DNA of 64,000 nucleotides, taken from NCBI RefSeq assembly GCF_964019385.1, contig NC_088644.1, positions 39,807,993 to 39,871,992 of the forward strand, read 5' to 3'. The notes beneath the pieces were generated by a model. That model searched no databases. It was given only the letters and a program-made list of their open reading frames with translations, and had not been told where the DNA came from. The stretch is from Sycon ciliatum. Its lineage: Eukaryota; Porifera; Calcarea; Leucosolenida; Sycettidae. This document shows, piece by piece, positions 23,601 through 31,849 of this stretch (position 1 is the first letter of the stretch; each line of letters starts with the position of its first letter). The position numbers and the translations under genes are program-made.

Positions 23601-24112
23601 AGAACTGTTCGCTTAACCCCATCCGAAATGGCGAACATTATTTATTTACAATGTACAACGATGGTGTCGCATTACTCACGGTACTCTAATTGTTGACGAT
23701 AGAGGAGGACATCTTGAGCAGTTTCTGTCAGCTCTTCCGAATCATCGTGGTCATGGTCATCCAGCAAAGCTTGCCCTGCGGTTGACTCGCCACCTTTCAC
23801 CAGACCAACGGTAGATCTACTGTGCGAAGGCAGTGGACTTGTTGCAGCGGGTACTGGGCCAGTGCGGGCGATTGGCGGACCTACTCGCACCAGTGCAATA
23901 CTGTGTACTGCCTCTGTCACGTTACGGTTTTGTTCCTGGGCCAGGGCCGCAACACTGAACAGCGATCTTTTGACAATCCTGGCGCGGCGTTCACCGTCCA
24001 GACGAAATGTGGAGAACGCCTGAAATCCAGACAGCAGGCAGAACACAACCGATAGTAGATATGTCAGCAAGAGAAGCCTGTGTTGCTTCATTCCGTCGCT
24101 GGGGGGCAACAT
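10857..24112 (-). CDS. Carbohydrate sulfotransferase A (HNK-1-type, type II Golgi)
   Basis: Eight exons on the minus strand: 24112-23680, 18648-18550, 17954-17841, 16943-16824, 15974-15919, 14067-13887, 12810-12657 and 11409-10857. Coding length is 1710 nt, 569 aa, with all phases matching. Exon 1 gives a type II signal anchor (HRLLLLTYLLSVVFCLLSGF). Exons 2-4 encode a low-complexity stem and are all phase 1-1. Exons 5-8 correspond one to one with sulfotransferase B. The C-terminal part has the PF03567-family pattern LFYDDDMEAVFCVVPRLG, YYKLAIVQHPVHRLVSLY and DLCQPCVVQYHFIAKVEELP. Members transfer sulfate from PAPS to glycans in the Golgi. Oddity: the 5'-phosphosulfate Lys is Arg (VVPRLG) with a short insertion after it, and the 3'-phosphate Arg is Gln (VQHP), so activity is doubtful. 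A second possible start is 24091. Intron 1 holds a LINE. Confidence 0.85.
11448..11885. repeat. 59-bp minisatellite with 118-bp higher-order period
   Basis: About seven copies of a 59-bp unit containing AGACAGCCGTCCCC, in intron 7 of sulfotransferase A. Two variants alternate (CCCCAGATATACTGAGACAC and CCCCGGGTATACTGAGCCCC), giving a two-unit higher-order repeat. Long open frames across it in all minus frames are repeat artefacts. Confidence 0.9.
13425..13852. repeat. AT-rich palindrome array forming a large inverted repeat
   Basis: Many copies of the palindromic motif ACTTCTGAAGT joined by ATAATAAT spacers. On a larger scale the left arm (about 13610-13693) and right arm (about 13745-13835) are inverted copies around a centre near 13700. 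It lies in intron 6 of sulfotransferase A. Confidence 0.85.
14383..14640 (+). repeat. (CA)n microsatellite
   Basis: About 250 bp of (CA)n with regular CGCCACAC interruptions, in intron 5 of sulfotransferase A, preceded by a C-run. Overlapping open frames are artefacts. Confidence 0.95.
14748..15911. mobile_element. TA-flanked MITE with CAGTCAACTT ends, carrying a nested element
   Basis: Ends are CAGTCAACTTGGCTAATAA on the left and TTATAAGCGAAGTTGACTG on the right, flanked by TA. The body has repeated GATA(T/C)AACGACAATTCGCGAATAACGAC. A compact 195-bp relative lies at 47058-47252. This copy is 1164 bp because it contains the element at 15128-15600. On the gene strand it starts at intron position +8 of sulfotransferase A exon 5. 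Decayed relatives are seen around 16141-16270 and 23300-23370. The ends resemble pogo/Tigger-type termini (inference). Confidence 0.75.
15128..15600. mobile_element. Nested MITE with CCGTACTGGCAATATAT ends
   Basis: Inverted ends CCGTACTGGCAATATATATG and CAACATATATTGCCAGTACGG, flanked by TA. The interior has several GCGTTAC motifs and a C-run at 15540-15560. It sits inside the larger MITE at 14748-15911, so it inserted later. Confidence 0.7.
16425..16621. mobile_element. MITE with CAGTAAAACCTGTAAC ends (copy 2)
   Basis: 197 bp, ends CAGTAAAACCTATAACTAA and TTAGTTACAGGTTTTACTG, in intron 4 of sulfotransferase A. The interior matches the copy at 9776-10071 without its internal tandem duplication. 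Confidence 0.75.
18819..18955. mobile_element. Fold-back MITE, Tc1/mariner-like (copy 2)
   Basis: Same inverted ends as at 5787-5865 (CAGTGCTGGCAACTGAAATC and its complement), with a different 80-bp interior. It lies in intron 1 of sulfotransferase A, just beyond the poly(A) end of the LINE. Confidence 0.75.
19320..22303 (-). pseudogene. LINE ORF2 (endonuclease and reverse transcriptase), broken
   Basis: Protein would provide nicking and reverse transcription for its own element. The endonuclease part and the fingers/palm region (YADD box) are readable, but three stop codons and one frameshift interrupt it, so no full product can be made. C-terminal NQLDRVQHRALKLIGPGSYL aligns with the 60.8 kb copy. 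Confidence 0.85.
22334..23158 (-). CDS. LINE ORF1, coiled-coil plus RRM-like RNA-binding protein
   Basis: Open frame of 274 aa. Residues of about 45-75 form a coiled coil (RLNKRINDLSRQVSGLTQEV), then a basic Ser/Arg/Thr stretch and an RRM-like segment beginning RRAVLYVGNLS. This is the usual architecture of an ORF1p that coats LINE RNA. It is intact although ORF2 of the same element is broken. Confidence 0.75.
   Translation of the reverse strand: MPPATKAALKGLSEVETKLLCSLPGIESSVIEVIKTLANLASESADREDRLNKRINDLSRQVSGLTQEVVSLKEAAIAKASVLPNIQAPQQSQRTKSRSTKSSRNRTRTRTGQAAACTASTGEPRSVGDTGSDPEASGEEDSNSEIIDIGIEGPYSRSAKHRSKPVLEVLDDDSWQLVSGEPPRSRRAVLYVGNLSSSCTEEGLKCFTRQRTVAAGGAATVHTCSLHTTEAGRVSAHLTVDAKDLTLVTTENFWPRPLYARPWRFKERTEQQSK
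23503..23590. repeat. Tandem duplication of about 40 bp
   Basis: Two copies of ATACAGCGC.TGATTGGACGCTG.GGATATCTATGATAAT, just downstream of sulfotransferase A exon 1 in its intron. A smaller pair (AATCCGCTGACTCA) precedes it near 23399 and 23441. Confidence 0.8.
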
Positions 24113-25500
24113 TGTCCGCACTTCGGCAAGGAGCAGCTACACAACATGCTAGGTTCCGGGACAGTGGCATTGGGAAGTTAGTTGGGCAGGTAAGTAAAAT
24201 TTAATTCTCTCTTTTCGGTCCGCAGTCGATCTACACCGCAGTGCGACACTATTGAGTACCTGTCCAAGTGAGTTGAATAACGTTCTTGCTGTATCCCAAC
24301 ACTTGCAATAGTGATCGCACAAGGTTAGTCGGCGTCCATGTTGCCGATAAAACCTAGGCTAAAGCCAGAGTAAAGGCGAGCGGTCCTGTACAGCCAGCCA
24401 CCGAGCGGTCTCCACTACACTTCTAGACTATTTTCACAAACTGACTTTGTTTATGCGTAGAGATAGATGCGCCTGCCACTTGTCGATTCGATCTGCCGCA
24501 GAGCCACGAGGCGCTGTAATAAAGTGTTACCCGGAGGAATGGAAACGTCCGGACACATGACAGCACTGCAGAGCCAACGGGCCGAGGTGAATCGTCCCGA
24601 ATCAACGGAGCATTCGTGTGCGGCGTGGATCTACGCGAGTGGCGGTGCTGAATTGGACGGACAAGAGGCTTCTGGAGTGGTGCGAACCTGGAAGCAAAGG
24701 TATTTCAAAGAGGAAACCCCTCAACGCAACTTACTTTGATCTATGTCACACCCTGGTCCAGTGCTAGCTCAGCTGTCGCACCACTGTACTACAACCATCG
24801 ATGTAGACCACTGTACTACAACCATCGATGTAGACCTACCGACTATGTAGTACTACTAGTAGATCTACTTGTGCCTAAACCCTTCTCAAGTACCTGTGCC
24901 TGGGCATCTGCCTGGGTCTGCCGCAGGCCTGCTGCCAGTGCCTGGTAGGTGGTAGTGTGATACTCTCTCTGTCTTCTTAATTGTAGGTGATGTGCAGGCC
25001 ACGAGCTGACATCGTGTCGCTGTTTGAGGTCAGTGGTACATGGTCTAGTGGAGAAAATTATGCTGCAAAGACTTGAAAGAGGCCAAATAGGGCACATTTA
25101 CGCGACTGATACCCACCACACATCTGGAACTGTGAAACATGCCGGTATTAATGTCATGATCACCCGGTATGAGCATAATAAAATGCCGGAAGTGCACAAT
25201 GTCTGTATCACTAGGCCTAGGGTAGTAACCCTGGTCCCCCAGTGCTCCTGAGCGTAACATCGCCGAGTATCTTTCCCCCTTCCTTCTGTGTGCACTTGCA
25301 GACCTGCTTGGCCAGGCAAGACCCTGCTTGCCTGTACTGTACATAATGATAATATTATGCTAAGACTAAGAGTAAAATGCAGGGAGTCGTAAAATACCAT
25401 TCAATGTATTTTTTCGACTCCCTGCTGGCAATGCCCGCAATCACAGCACATTCATATGAACTGAAGTGTCTATGCATCATTCAAGTATGGTATTTCCGCC
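24113..25500. other. Upstream of sulfotransferase A; no gene recognised
   Basis: Presumed promoter region of sulfotransferase A. It includes a 28-bp tandem pair (CCACTGTACTACAACCATCG) at about 24780-24835 and a hAT-like micro-palindrome at 25380-25425. Confidence 0.35.
25380..25425. mobile_element. Micro-palindrome with CAGGGAGT ends
   Basis: 46-bp hairpin: CAGGGAGTCGTAAAATAC and, inverted, GTATTTTTTCGACTCCCTG. Same ends as the 38-bp element at 60030-60067. No convincing target duplication is seen here. Confidence 0.6.
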
Positions 25501-25534
25501 CAGGCCACAGCTGAATCGGTCTACAGATTGCACC

Positions 25535-25536
<2 letters not shown>

Positions 25537-25630
<94 letters not shown>

Positions 25631-25660
25631 CACACACACTACTACTACTACTACTATGTA
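25537..25660 (+). repeat. (CA)n plus (CTA)n microsatellite
   Basis: About 100 bp of pure (CA)n followed by ACTACTACTACTACTA. Confidence 0.95.
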
Positions 25661-25743
25661 CAGCTACCCTATCGGGCCACGCCGCTCCCAGAAGCGGGAG
25701 ACAACGACAAGAAGAGAGAAGAGAAGAGAGAGAAATCGCAAAG

Positions 25744-26085
25744 TCAACAATATTTGGCATGGCGTTGCAAGTCCTGTGGCCTTGAGAACCGTCTTTCGCA
25801 ATGCTCGCATTCATGACGGCAGTTGTTCCTGGCTGCACGTGACATCCGTTTCGCACGGTCACAGTGATGACGGCTCAAACCAGAACGAGAGCGGAAAGAG
25901 CGGCGACAAACATCACATCGCAAAGAGTCAGATTCATGGCGAATGGATACAGTGGGGACATCCGTGGACACAGGACAGCGATGCACAGCCAGTCCTCCAG
26001 CGCTCCTCAACCACCGCATGCACTTCATACATTGCCTGGCACCCTTCTGTTGTGACACAGGCAACTTCCGCTGGGCAATGCACAC
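25744..26085 (-). pseudogene. C2H2 zinc-finger cluster, probably a LINE C-terminus
   Basis: Minus-strand frame with three finger-like motifs: CMKCMRWLRSAGGLAVHRC, CDVCRRSFRSRSGLSRHHC and CEHCERRFSRPQDLQRHAKY, ending in a stop. The last resembles the single finger of the adjacent 1097-aa LINE protein (CVCGRPFRRPGDLKRHAKFC). I read it as the C-terminal end of a related element into which the 26-29 kb LINE inserted. A host gene is possible but no upstream exon was found. Confidence 0.5.
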
Positions 26086-26144
26086 CTTGACCTTGACCTT
26101 GATCTTGCCCATTGCGTAAGCAATGATAGCGAATGTCGGAAAGT
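26086..26144 (-). other. LINE 3' UTR with hairpin and short tandem tail
   Basis: After the stop codon of the 1097-aa ORF the minus strand reads TTCGCTATCATTGCTTACGCAATGGGC and then repeated AAGGTC units. ATTGC/GCAAT forms a hairpin. The same position in related copies reads ATCGCC/GGCGAT (near 49869-49890) and ATTGC/GCGAT (near 50321-50341), so the stem covaries. It is probably the recognition structure for the element's reverse transcriptase. Confidence 0.65.
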
Positions 26145-29100
26145 TCAAGTGAGAACACGAGCGCAGAACTTGGCATGTCGTTTCAGGTCTCCTGGTCGAC
26201 GAAATGGGCGTCCACAGACACATAGAAGAGGATCAGGAGCGGGCCGTGGCGGTGGGGTGCTACTCGCAACTCGTCTCCAGCCGGGACGATCTTGGCAACT
26301 CTCAAGCCAGGTGGTCACGCCGAGGTCCGCCAGGTCAGTCGATACCACATCTCGCCACCTCTTCTTCGGGCCGTGACGAGGACGGGGGGCAGGCAGCTCG
26401 CCGAACAGCAATTGCTTCGGTGCGCGTGAGTCGTCCATCCTGCCGACGTGACCCAGCCAACGAAGCCGGTGGCGACGAATGATGCGGGTGATATCAGGGT
26501 CAACACCGAATGTAGCTGCTAATGTGGCCGTTGAGATCCGATCATCCCACTGTTGACGACGGCCGATACCCACAATGGACCGAACACACTGATGGTGAAA
26601 CGTGTTTAGCTTCTGGAGGTGGCCTGCCTTGGTGGTCCACGTCTCCGCACCATACAAGAGGGTCGTGAGGACGACAGCCTCATAGACACGCCTCTTGCTG
26701 CGAAGCGACAGGGTCTGGTTATCAAAGACAGGAGCTTTGAGGGCTCCGAACACAGCTGAGGCTTTCGCAAGGCGAGAGCGGACATCAGCACAGGCAAGAC
26801 CATCCGAGGAGAGCACACTGCCAAGGTAGATGAATTGGTCCACCACCTCAATCGTGTCTGCTCCAACAACAACGTCACGGCGATCAGCAGACTCACCCAC
26901 AGCCATACCCTTGGTCTTTCTCACACTGACCGTCAGGCCCCAGCTGCTTGCGCATGTGATGAAGCTGGAAGTCATCGCTTCGAAGGCAGGCCGAGATGTT
27001 GCGTAGAGTGCAGCGTCGTCAGCAAACTGGGATTCTGTGACCGTTGATGACAGAAGCTTGCCCTTCGCCGTTCGGTCACCTACTAGCTTCCTCCCGACTT
27101 TATATCGAAAGCATATGCCAGCGTCCGGACAACTGGACCTCCAACTGGCAACGACGGCAGAGAAGTACAAATTGAAGAGCATTGGTGCGAGAGTGCAGCC
27201 CTGACGCAATCCATTCCGCACAGTTATCGGGTCAGTCAGCTTGCCATCCACCCGAACAGAAGCAGTCATGCCGTTGTGGAGTGACTGAATGATGCGGAGC
27301 ATTGCCGGCGGAACACCAAGCTTTTGGAGAACCTGCCACAGCGCTGCACGCGGGATACTGTCATACGCCTTTCTCAGATCGACGAACAGGACATATGCAT
27401 CTGAATCATGCTCCAACGTCTTCTCCATCAACTGCCGTGCGACGTACACCATATCGACGCAGCCACGTCCCTTTCTGAAGCCGCACTGAGAGTCTGGCAA
27501 GACATTTTCAGCGATAGCTTTGAGGCGGTCCTGCAGAATACGGGCAAGCAGCTTGCCGACAACGTCCAACAGACTGATGCCGCGCCAGTTATCACAGTGG
27601 TGTAGATCTCCCTTCTTGGGGATGGGCACAACCACTGCATCACGCCAATCATCGACTACAGTGCCTTCGAGCCAGGATTTACGCATGATGGTCAGGATGC
27701 GACTGTGTAGGTCTTTGCCACCATGTAAGACCATGTCCGGTAGAATGCCCGACTGACCGCCAGCTTTACCCGCTTTCATGGTCCGCAGTGCAGCCTCCAG
27801 CTCAGCAGCAGTGGGTGGCTGGTCCAGCTCAGGAATAACAGGGCGATCCGCCATCATCTCGACCACAGCTGCGTCAAACTCACTCTCAACGTTCAGGACA
27901 CCCTGAAAGTGCTGCAGCCATCTTCCACTGACAGCCTCGGGTCCATCACTCAACGTGCCATCTTCCAAATACACAGCAGACGGCTGCATTGGACGGCGGC
28001 CTTGATGGAGCGTCTGCAACTTGCGGACTGCAGCCCAACGAACAGAACAATTGTTAGCAGCATTTTCAGCTTGGGATGCGATGTCTTCAATCCAAGTTTC
28101 CTTGGCACTCCTTACAGCCTTCTCCACCTCACGTTGTGTCTGACGAAAGTTCTTGCGTGAAGACGCGGTGTTCTTCTGCAACATGACATCTCCAGCGGAA
28201 TTCTTGATATCAATCAGCGGAAGAAGCACAGTCTCACTCGCCTTAAACCAGTCGGGTTGCCTGCGTTGCCGTGGTCCCAGGACATCCTCTGCTGTACTGC
28301 ACATTATATCCTTCACCGCTTGCCATTGGTCAGCTGCAGTGTCCGCATCAGCAGTATCAGGGAGCTTGTCTGAAATTTGTTCAGCAAAGCTCTTGCGAAC
28401 GGCCGGGTCACCCAGCTTTCCGACAGCAACAGGTGCGGGTTTCGGCACAGGGCGAGGCCTGCGGCACAATGGACGATCAAGTAGAATCCTGCTGCGAACC
28501 ATGTGGTGGTCTGTCCAACAGTTGGCACCTCGCATTACGCTGACATCAAGACAAAAGCGACGGTGTGGCTGCCTCATGATGATAAAATCTATGAGATGGG
28601 TTTGCTTCGTAGCTGGGTGCATCCAGGTCCCACGCCTCGACGCAGGTTTCTGGAAATGGGTGTTCATTACAGACAGCCCGTTGGTAGCACACCACATCAG
28701 AAGCCGCTCACCAGCATCATTCCGCGCACCGTGACCGTATCTCCCCAACACAGCCCTCCATTCGTCTCCTGCGTCATTGCTGCTGCCAACTCTAGCATTG
28801 AAGTCACCAAGCAGCAACAGAACATCACTGGCTGGCACACCATCGACCACCCTCTGCAAATCTGTAAAGAAATGATCTTTGACGGGTGCAGTAGCTTTAC
28901 TGGTTGGTGCGTACGCACTCACAACTGTCACATACAAATCATTCCTTCTCTGCCATTCGCCATGCACTCGAAGTTCCCCCGCCTCCGCGAGCTTGAGACG
29001 GGCCACAACCAATCTCGAACTTACAGCGGTCCACTGCTCACCAGCACGTCTCCAAGCCTCCGTCATCCCTGGGTTCAGCATAATTCCAACACCTTCGTTC

Positions 29101-29438
29101 CTACGCGCAGGACCATCGCCATTTGGTAGACGACGACCTGAGTGCAAGAACGTATATCCATCAGCTCTCCAGACATCGGACTCGAACCACTTTGTCTCTT
29201 GGATCGCAGCGATAGCAATCCCATATCTCCGAAACTCCGCGACCAAGAAATCCAATTTACGATCGATCGACAAATTATTATTTTGCCGCTTTCTGCAGAT
29301 CCGCTCGTCTCCAGAGTCCTCGACAAGGGAACGAACATTCCACGTCGCGAAAGCGAGAGCAGCTCCACGTCCACCACCACCACGTCCTTCCTTTCTCCTC
29401 TCTGTCTGGTTGGACTTCGTCGTCGTCCTCCTCACCAT
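26145..29438 (-). CDS. LINE polyprotein: endonuclease, reverse transcriptase, zinc finger (intact)
   Basis: Uninterrupted 1097-aa frame. The N-terminal AP endonuclease has FATWNVRSL, AIQETKWFESD, LLLGDFNARVG and a C-terminal CWTDHHMVRSRI block. The central reverse transcriptase has ADAYVLF-type VDLRKAYDSIP, LRQGCTLAPMLFNLYFSA and QFADDAALYATS. A thumb/connection with RRHRLRWLGHVGRMDD follows, and a terminal C2H2-like finger (CVCGRPFRRPGDLKRHAKFC). A single ORF of this size with EN then RT fits the RTE or a related clade, by recalled resemblance. The lack of any stop suggests recent insertion and possible activity. It lies between sulfotransferase A and B on the same strand. Confidence 0.9.
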   Translation of the reverse strand: MVRRTTTKSNQTERRKEGRGGGGRGAALAFATWNVRSLVEDSGDERICRKRQNNNLSIDRKLDFLVAEFRRYGIAIAAIQETKWFESDVWRADGYTFLHSGRRLPNGDGPARRNEGVGIMLNPGMTEAWRRAGEQWTAVSSRLVVARLKLAEAGELRVHGEWQRRNDLYVTVVSAYAPTSKATAPVKDHFFTDLQRVVDGVPASDVLLLLGDFNARVGSSNDAGDEWRAVLGRYGHGARNDAGERLLMWCATNGLSVMNTHFQKPASRRGTWMHPATKQTHLIDFIIMRQPHRRFCLDVSVMRGANCWTDHHMVRSRILLDRPLCRRPRPVPKPAPVAVGKLGDPAVRKSFAEQISDKLPDTADADTAADQWQAVKDIMCSTAEDVLGPRQRRQPDWFKASETVLLPLIDIKNSAGDVMLQKNTASSRKNFRQTQREVEKAVRSAKETWIEDIASQAENAANNCSVRWAAVRKLQTLHQGRRPMQPSAVYLEDGTLSDGPEAVSGRWLQHFQGVLNVESEFDAAVVEMMADRPVIPELDQPPTAAELEAALRTMKAGKAGGQSGILPDMVLHGGKDLHSRILTIMRKSWLEGTVVDDWRDAVVVPIPKKGDLHHCDNWRGISLLDVVGKLLARILQDRLKAIAENVLPDSQCGFRKGRGCVDMVYVARQLMEKTLEHDSDAYVLFVDLRKAYDSIPRAALWQVLQKLGVPPAMLRIIQSLHNGMTASVRVDGKLTDPITVRNGLRQGCTLAPMLFNLYFSAVVASWRSSCPDAGICFRYKVGRKLVGDRTAKGKLLSSTVTESQFADDAALYATSRPAFEAMTSSFITCASSWGLTVSVRKTKGMAVGESADRRDVVVGADTIEVVDQFIYLGSVLSSDGLACADVRSRLAKASAVFGALKAPVFDNQTLSLRSKRRVYEAVVLTTLLYGAETWTTKAGHLQKLNTFHHQCVRSIVGIGRRQQWDDRISTATLAATFGVDPDITRIIRRHRLRWLGHVGRMDDSRAPKQLLFGELPAPRPRHGPKKRWRDVVSTDLADLGVTTWLESCQDRPGWRRVASSTPPPRPAPDPLLCVCGRPFRRPGDLKRHAKFCARVLT

Positions 29439-29677
29439 TCCAAATTCAAATTTTCGAAATTCTCAAAATGAACTTTCCGACTACTTGTGCAGTGAGTGCG
29501 CAACAACAACTCCGCAGTAGCTTGCAAGGCCACTGGCGGAGGTCACCACAGCCCTGCCCTGGTCTACACCACACGGACAGGGCTGTGTTACGTGACACAA
29601 ACGACTTGAGGTCAGAGCACTCAAAAATGCAACCAACCTCTACTGTACCAAGCACACACATAACATAACACATAACA

Positions 29678-29679
29678 AT

Positions 29680-29711
<32 letters not shown>

Positions 29712-29733
29712 ACACACACACGAACACACACAC
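29678..29733 (+). repeat. (CA)n microsatellite
   Basis: Interrupted (CA)n, about 55 bp. Confidence 0.9.
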
Positions 29734-30727
29734 ACATAACAGTTACCTCTTGGAGGCAAAGTACATTGTACTAGTAATGACAATATCCCACGCCCAGTAC
29801 ATAAACTTATTGTAATGTCATTGCAAAGAGTTGCGGCAAGAGGAAGAACATAATAATATTATTATAATGTTACGAGTTATCATTAACCTGCCATGTTTGT
29901 TCTCCTTCCTCATCTCCGCGAATAAACTGATTGGCTCACCAATGGAGTTCACAATGACTTTCTAGTACAACTTTGCATGTACATATGTACATGTATAATG
30001 TAGATCTACACTGATGTGTTTTGTAAAGCTGACCTGCATGTACAGTACTTCTTTGGAAATACTTGTAGAAAGAATGCTGGGAGGGGGAGGGGAGGGGGGG
30101 GGGGGGGAGTATAATGCTGCTGCACGGCCAATTTTTGAGAATGCCCCTTGTTTACATACACTGTACATGTCAGGTACTTAGTTTGCAAGTTACCGTAATG
30201 TCAGTTCTGCATTGAGCATGAGCTTCTGGCTGGAACAGTTTCTCCTTCCTTCTCTGCCCACTAGTTTCATTTTGTACTAATATCATGACAGCATGGCATA
30301 CATGTACATAGAGAAGGGAGGGTGAGTCGATAGTTTGTGTGGACATGATATGCTAGGCTCTGGGCCGAAGTCTGTGCACTCTATGCAAACTATCTAGTAG
30401 TAGCATGGTAGTACTGGAACTAATAAGTAATACTTCAAATTCTTTGTCCCCATCCATGTTCGACATCATGCAGCACTTGTAGCAATATCACAGCCTGTAC
30501 AGGTGGTTTGTTTTGAGAGCCATGTGAACTGTGCATGCCAGACGACATCATTTGCATACTGTCTCAAGGACAGCACTTTATTTGGGCGGTTTGAATATGC
30601 ACTGCACTACATGGAAATCAATGAAGCACTATTGACTGTTCTAGTGTTTGGATACAATGAATTAACAGACACTTGCCAGTGCATGCCACTTTCCCCTGAC
30701 TTCATCTCCCAATCATCTCAACATTCG

Positions 30728-30763
30728 TGTGTGTGTGTGTGTGTGTGTGTGTGTCTGCCGGTG

Positions 30764-30795
<32 letters not shown>

Positions 30796-30874
30796 CCGGT
30801 GTGTGTGTGTGTGTTTGTGAGTCTGAGTGTGGCAGTGTGTGTGTGTGCCGGTGTGTGTGTGTTTGTGAGTCTGA

Positions 30875-30905
<31 letters not shown>

Positions 30906-30940
30906 TGAGTCTGAGTGTTGCAGTGTGTGTGTGTATGTGT
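30728..30940 (+). repeat. (TG)n with embedded TTTGTGAGTCTGAGTG units
   Basis: (TG)n interspersed with three copies of GTTTGTGAGTCTGAGTGT and with GTGCCGGTGTG variants, a compound minisatellite. Confidence 0.9.
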
Positions 30941-31849
30941 AATGGGCTAGCCTAATAATATCTGACAGTCTCACCTCCATGGCTTTGTAACAAACTGAGT
31001 GACTGTAGCTAACTACAGTCTATTACATTTAAGCCTAGATTAGAACGTTACAAAAACAGGTTTATCTTTCATGATGAGTGAAGAGTTGAATGCAGTCATG
31101 TTGCAGCCACTGCAACCACCTACAAGTATAAGGTGCCGGTGCAGGTTGCATTCTTCAAATAATTGATTTCTATTTTAAACTACCCGCCACACCCACCCAC
31201 AGCTGTACAGGTACAAAGATTGGCGCAACTTAGTTAGGGGTGCAAATACACAGAGTATGAAAGCAATCATACCAATGACACTGAGATTGCACTTACGCTG
31301 ACGGGTTTCAACAGAGCAAACTGCATCACTTTGTCCTAGGACAGGTACCCAGTAGAGAAGAGGTGGATAAGACCCTTACTTAGCTGTCTACATGTTGCGG
31401 CATACAGTGCTGCAATCACCTGGAATGCAATCCTGAGAAGAAATATGACAGTGTACACCCTCTCTCGTATGTGACATACAGCAGCTTTTAAAAATATCAC
31501 ACTTCAATTTTAAAGGAAATGGGACCTGTGCTAGTCCCTTGGTTCACAACGTGCAATTCCTGAGTTTGACTCTGCCAAAGAAAAGGTCAGAGAGAGACTT
31601 GGAATTAATCATGTGTATTATGATGAAATGAGTTTCAACTCCCTCAAAATACATGGTCCATGACAAGCAATACCACCTCCACCAGACATCGAACCTGGGA
31701 CCTAGCTTACATTGAATTTGAAGTTCTCTCATTACTGTACTTTCAAAGTACAATATTTTAGAAGGATTATTTCTTCAGAATAAATACAGATAATTGCTTT
31801 CCAGACTAAGCCCATCAATCAGACTTAGCATGGCTGACGGTAGTTCAGG

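Larger units (their letters stand above)
29439..31849. other. Intergenic, simple-repeat rich
   Basis: Holds (CA)n at 29678-29733, a G-run near 30081-30108, and the complex (TG)n block at 30728-30940. No exon was recognised. It is the 3' side of sulfotransferase B. Confidence 0.4.

Noticed and set aside
28503..29129. Open frame of 208 residues on the plus strand
   Set aside because: It is the antisense shadow of the intact LINE endonuclease.
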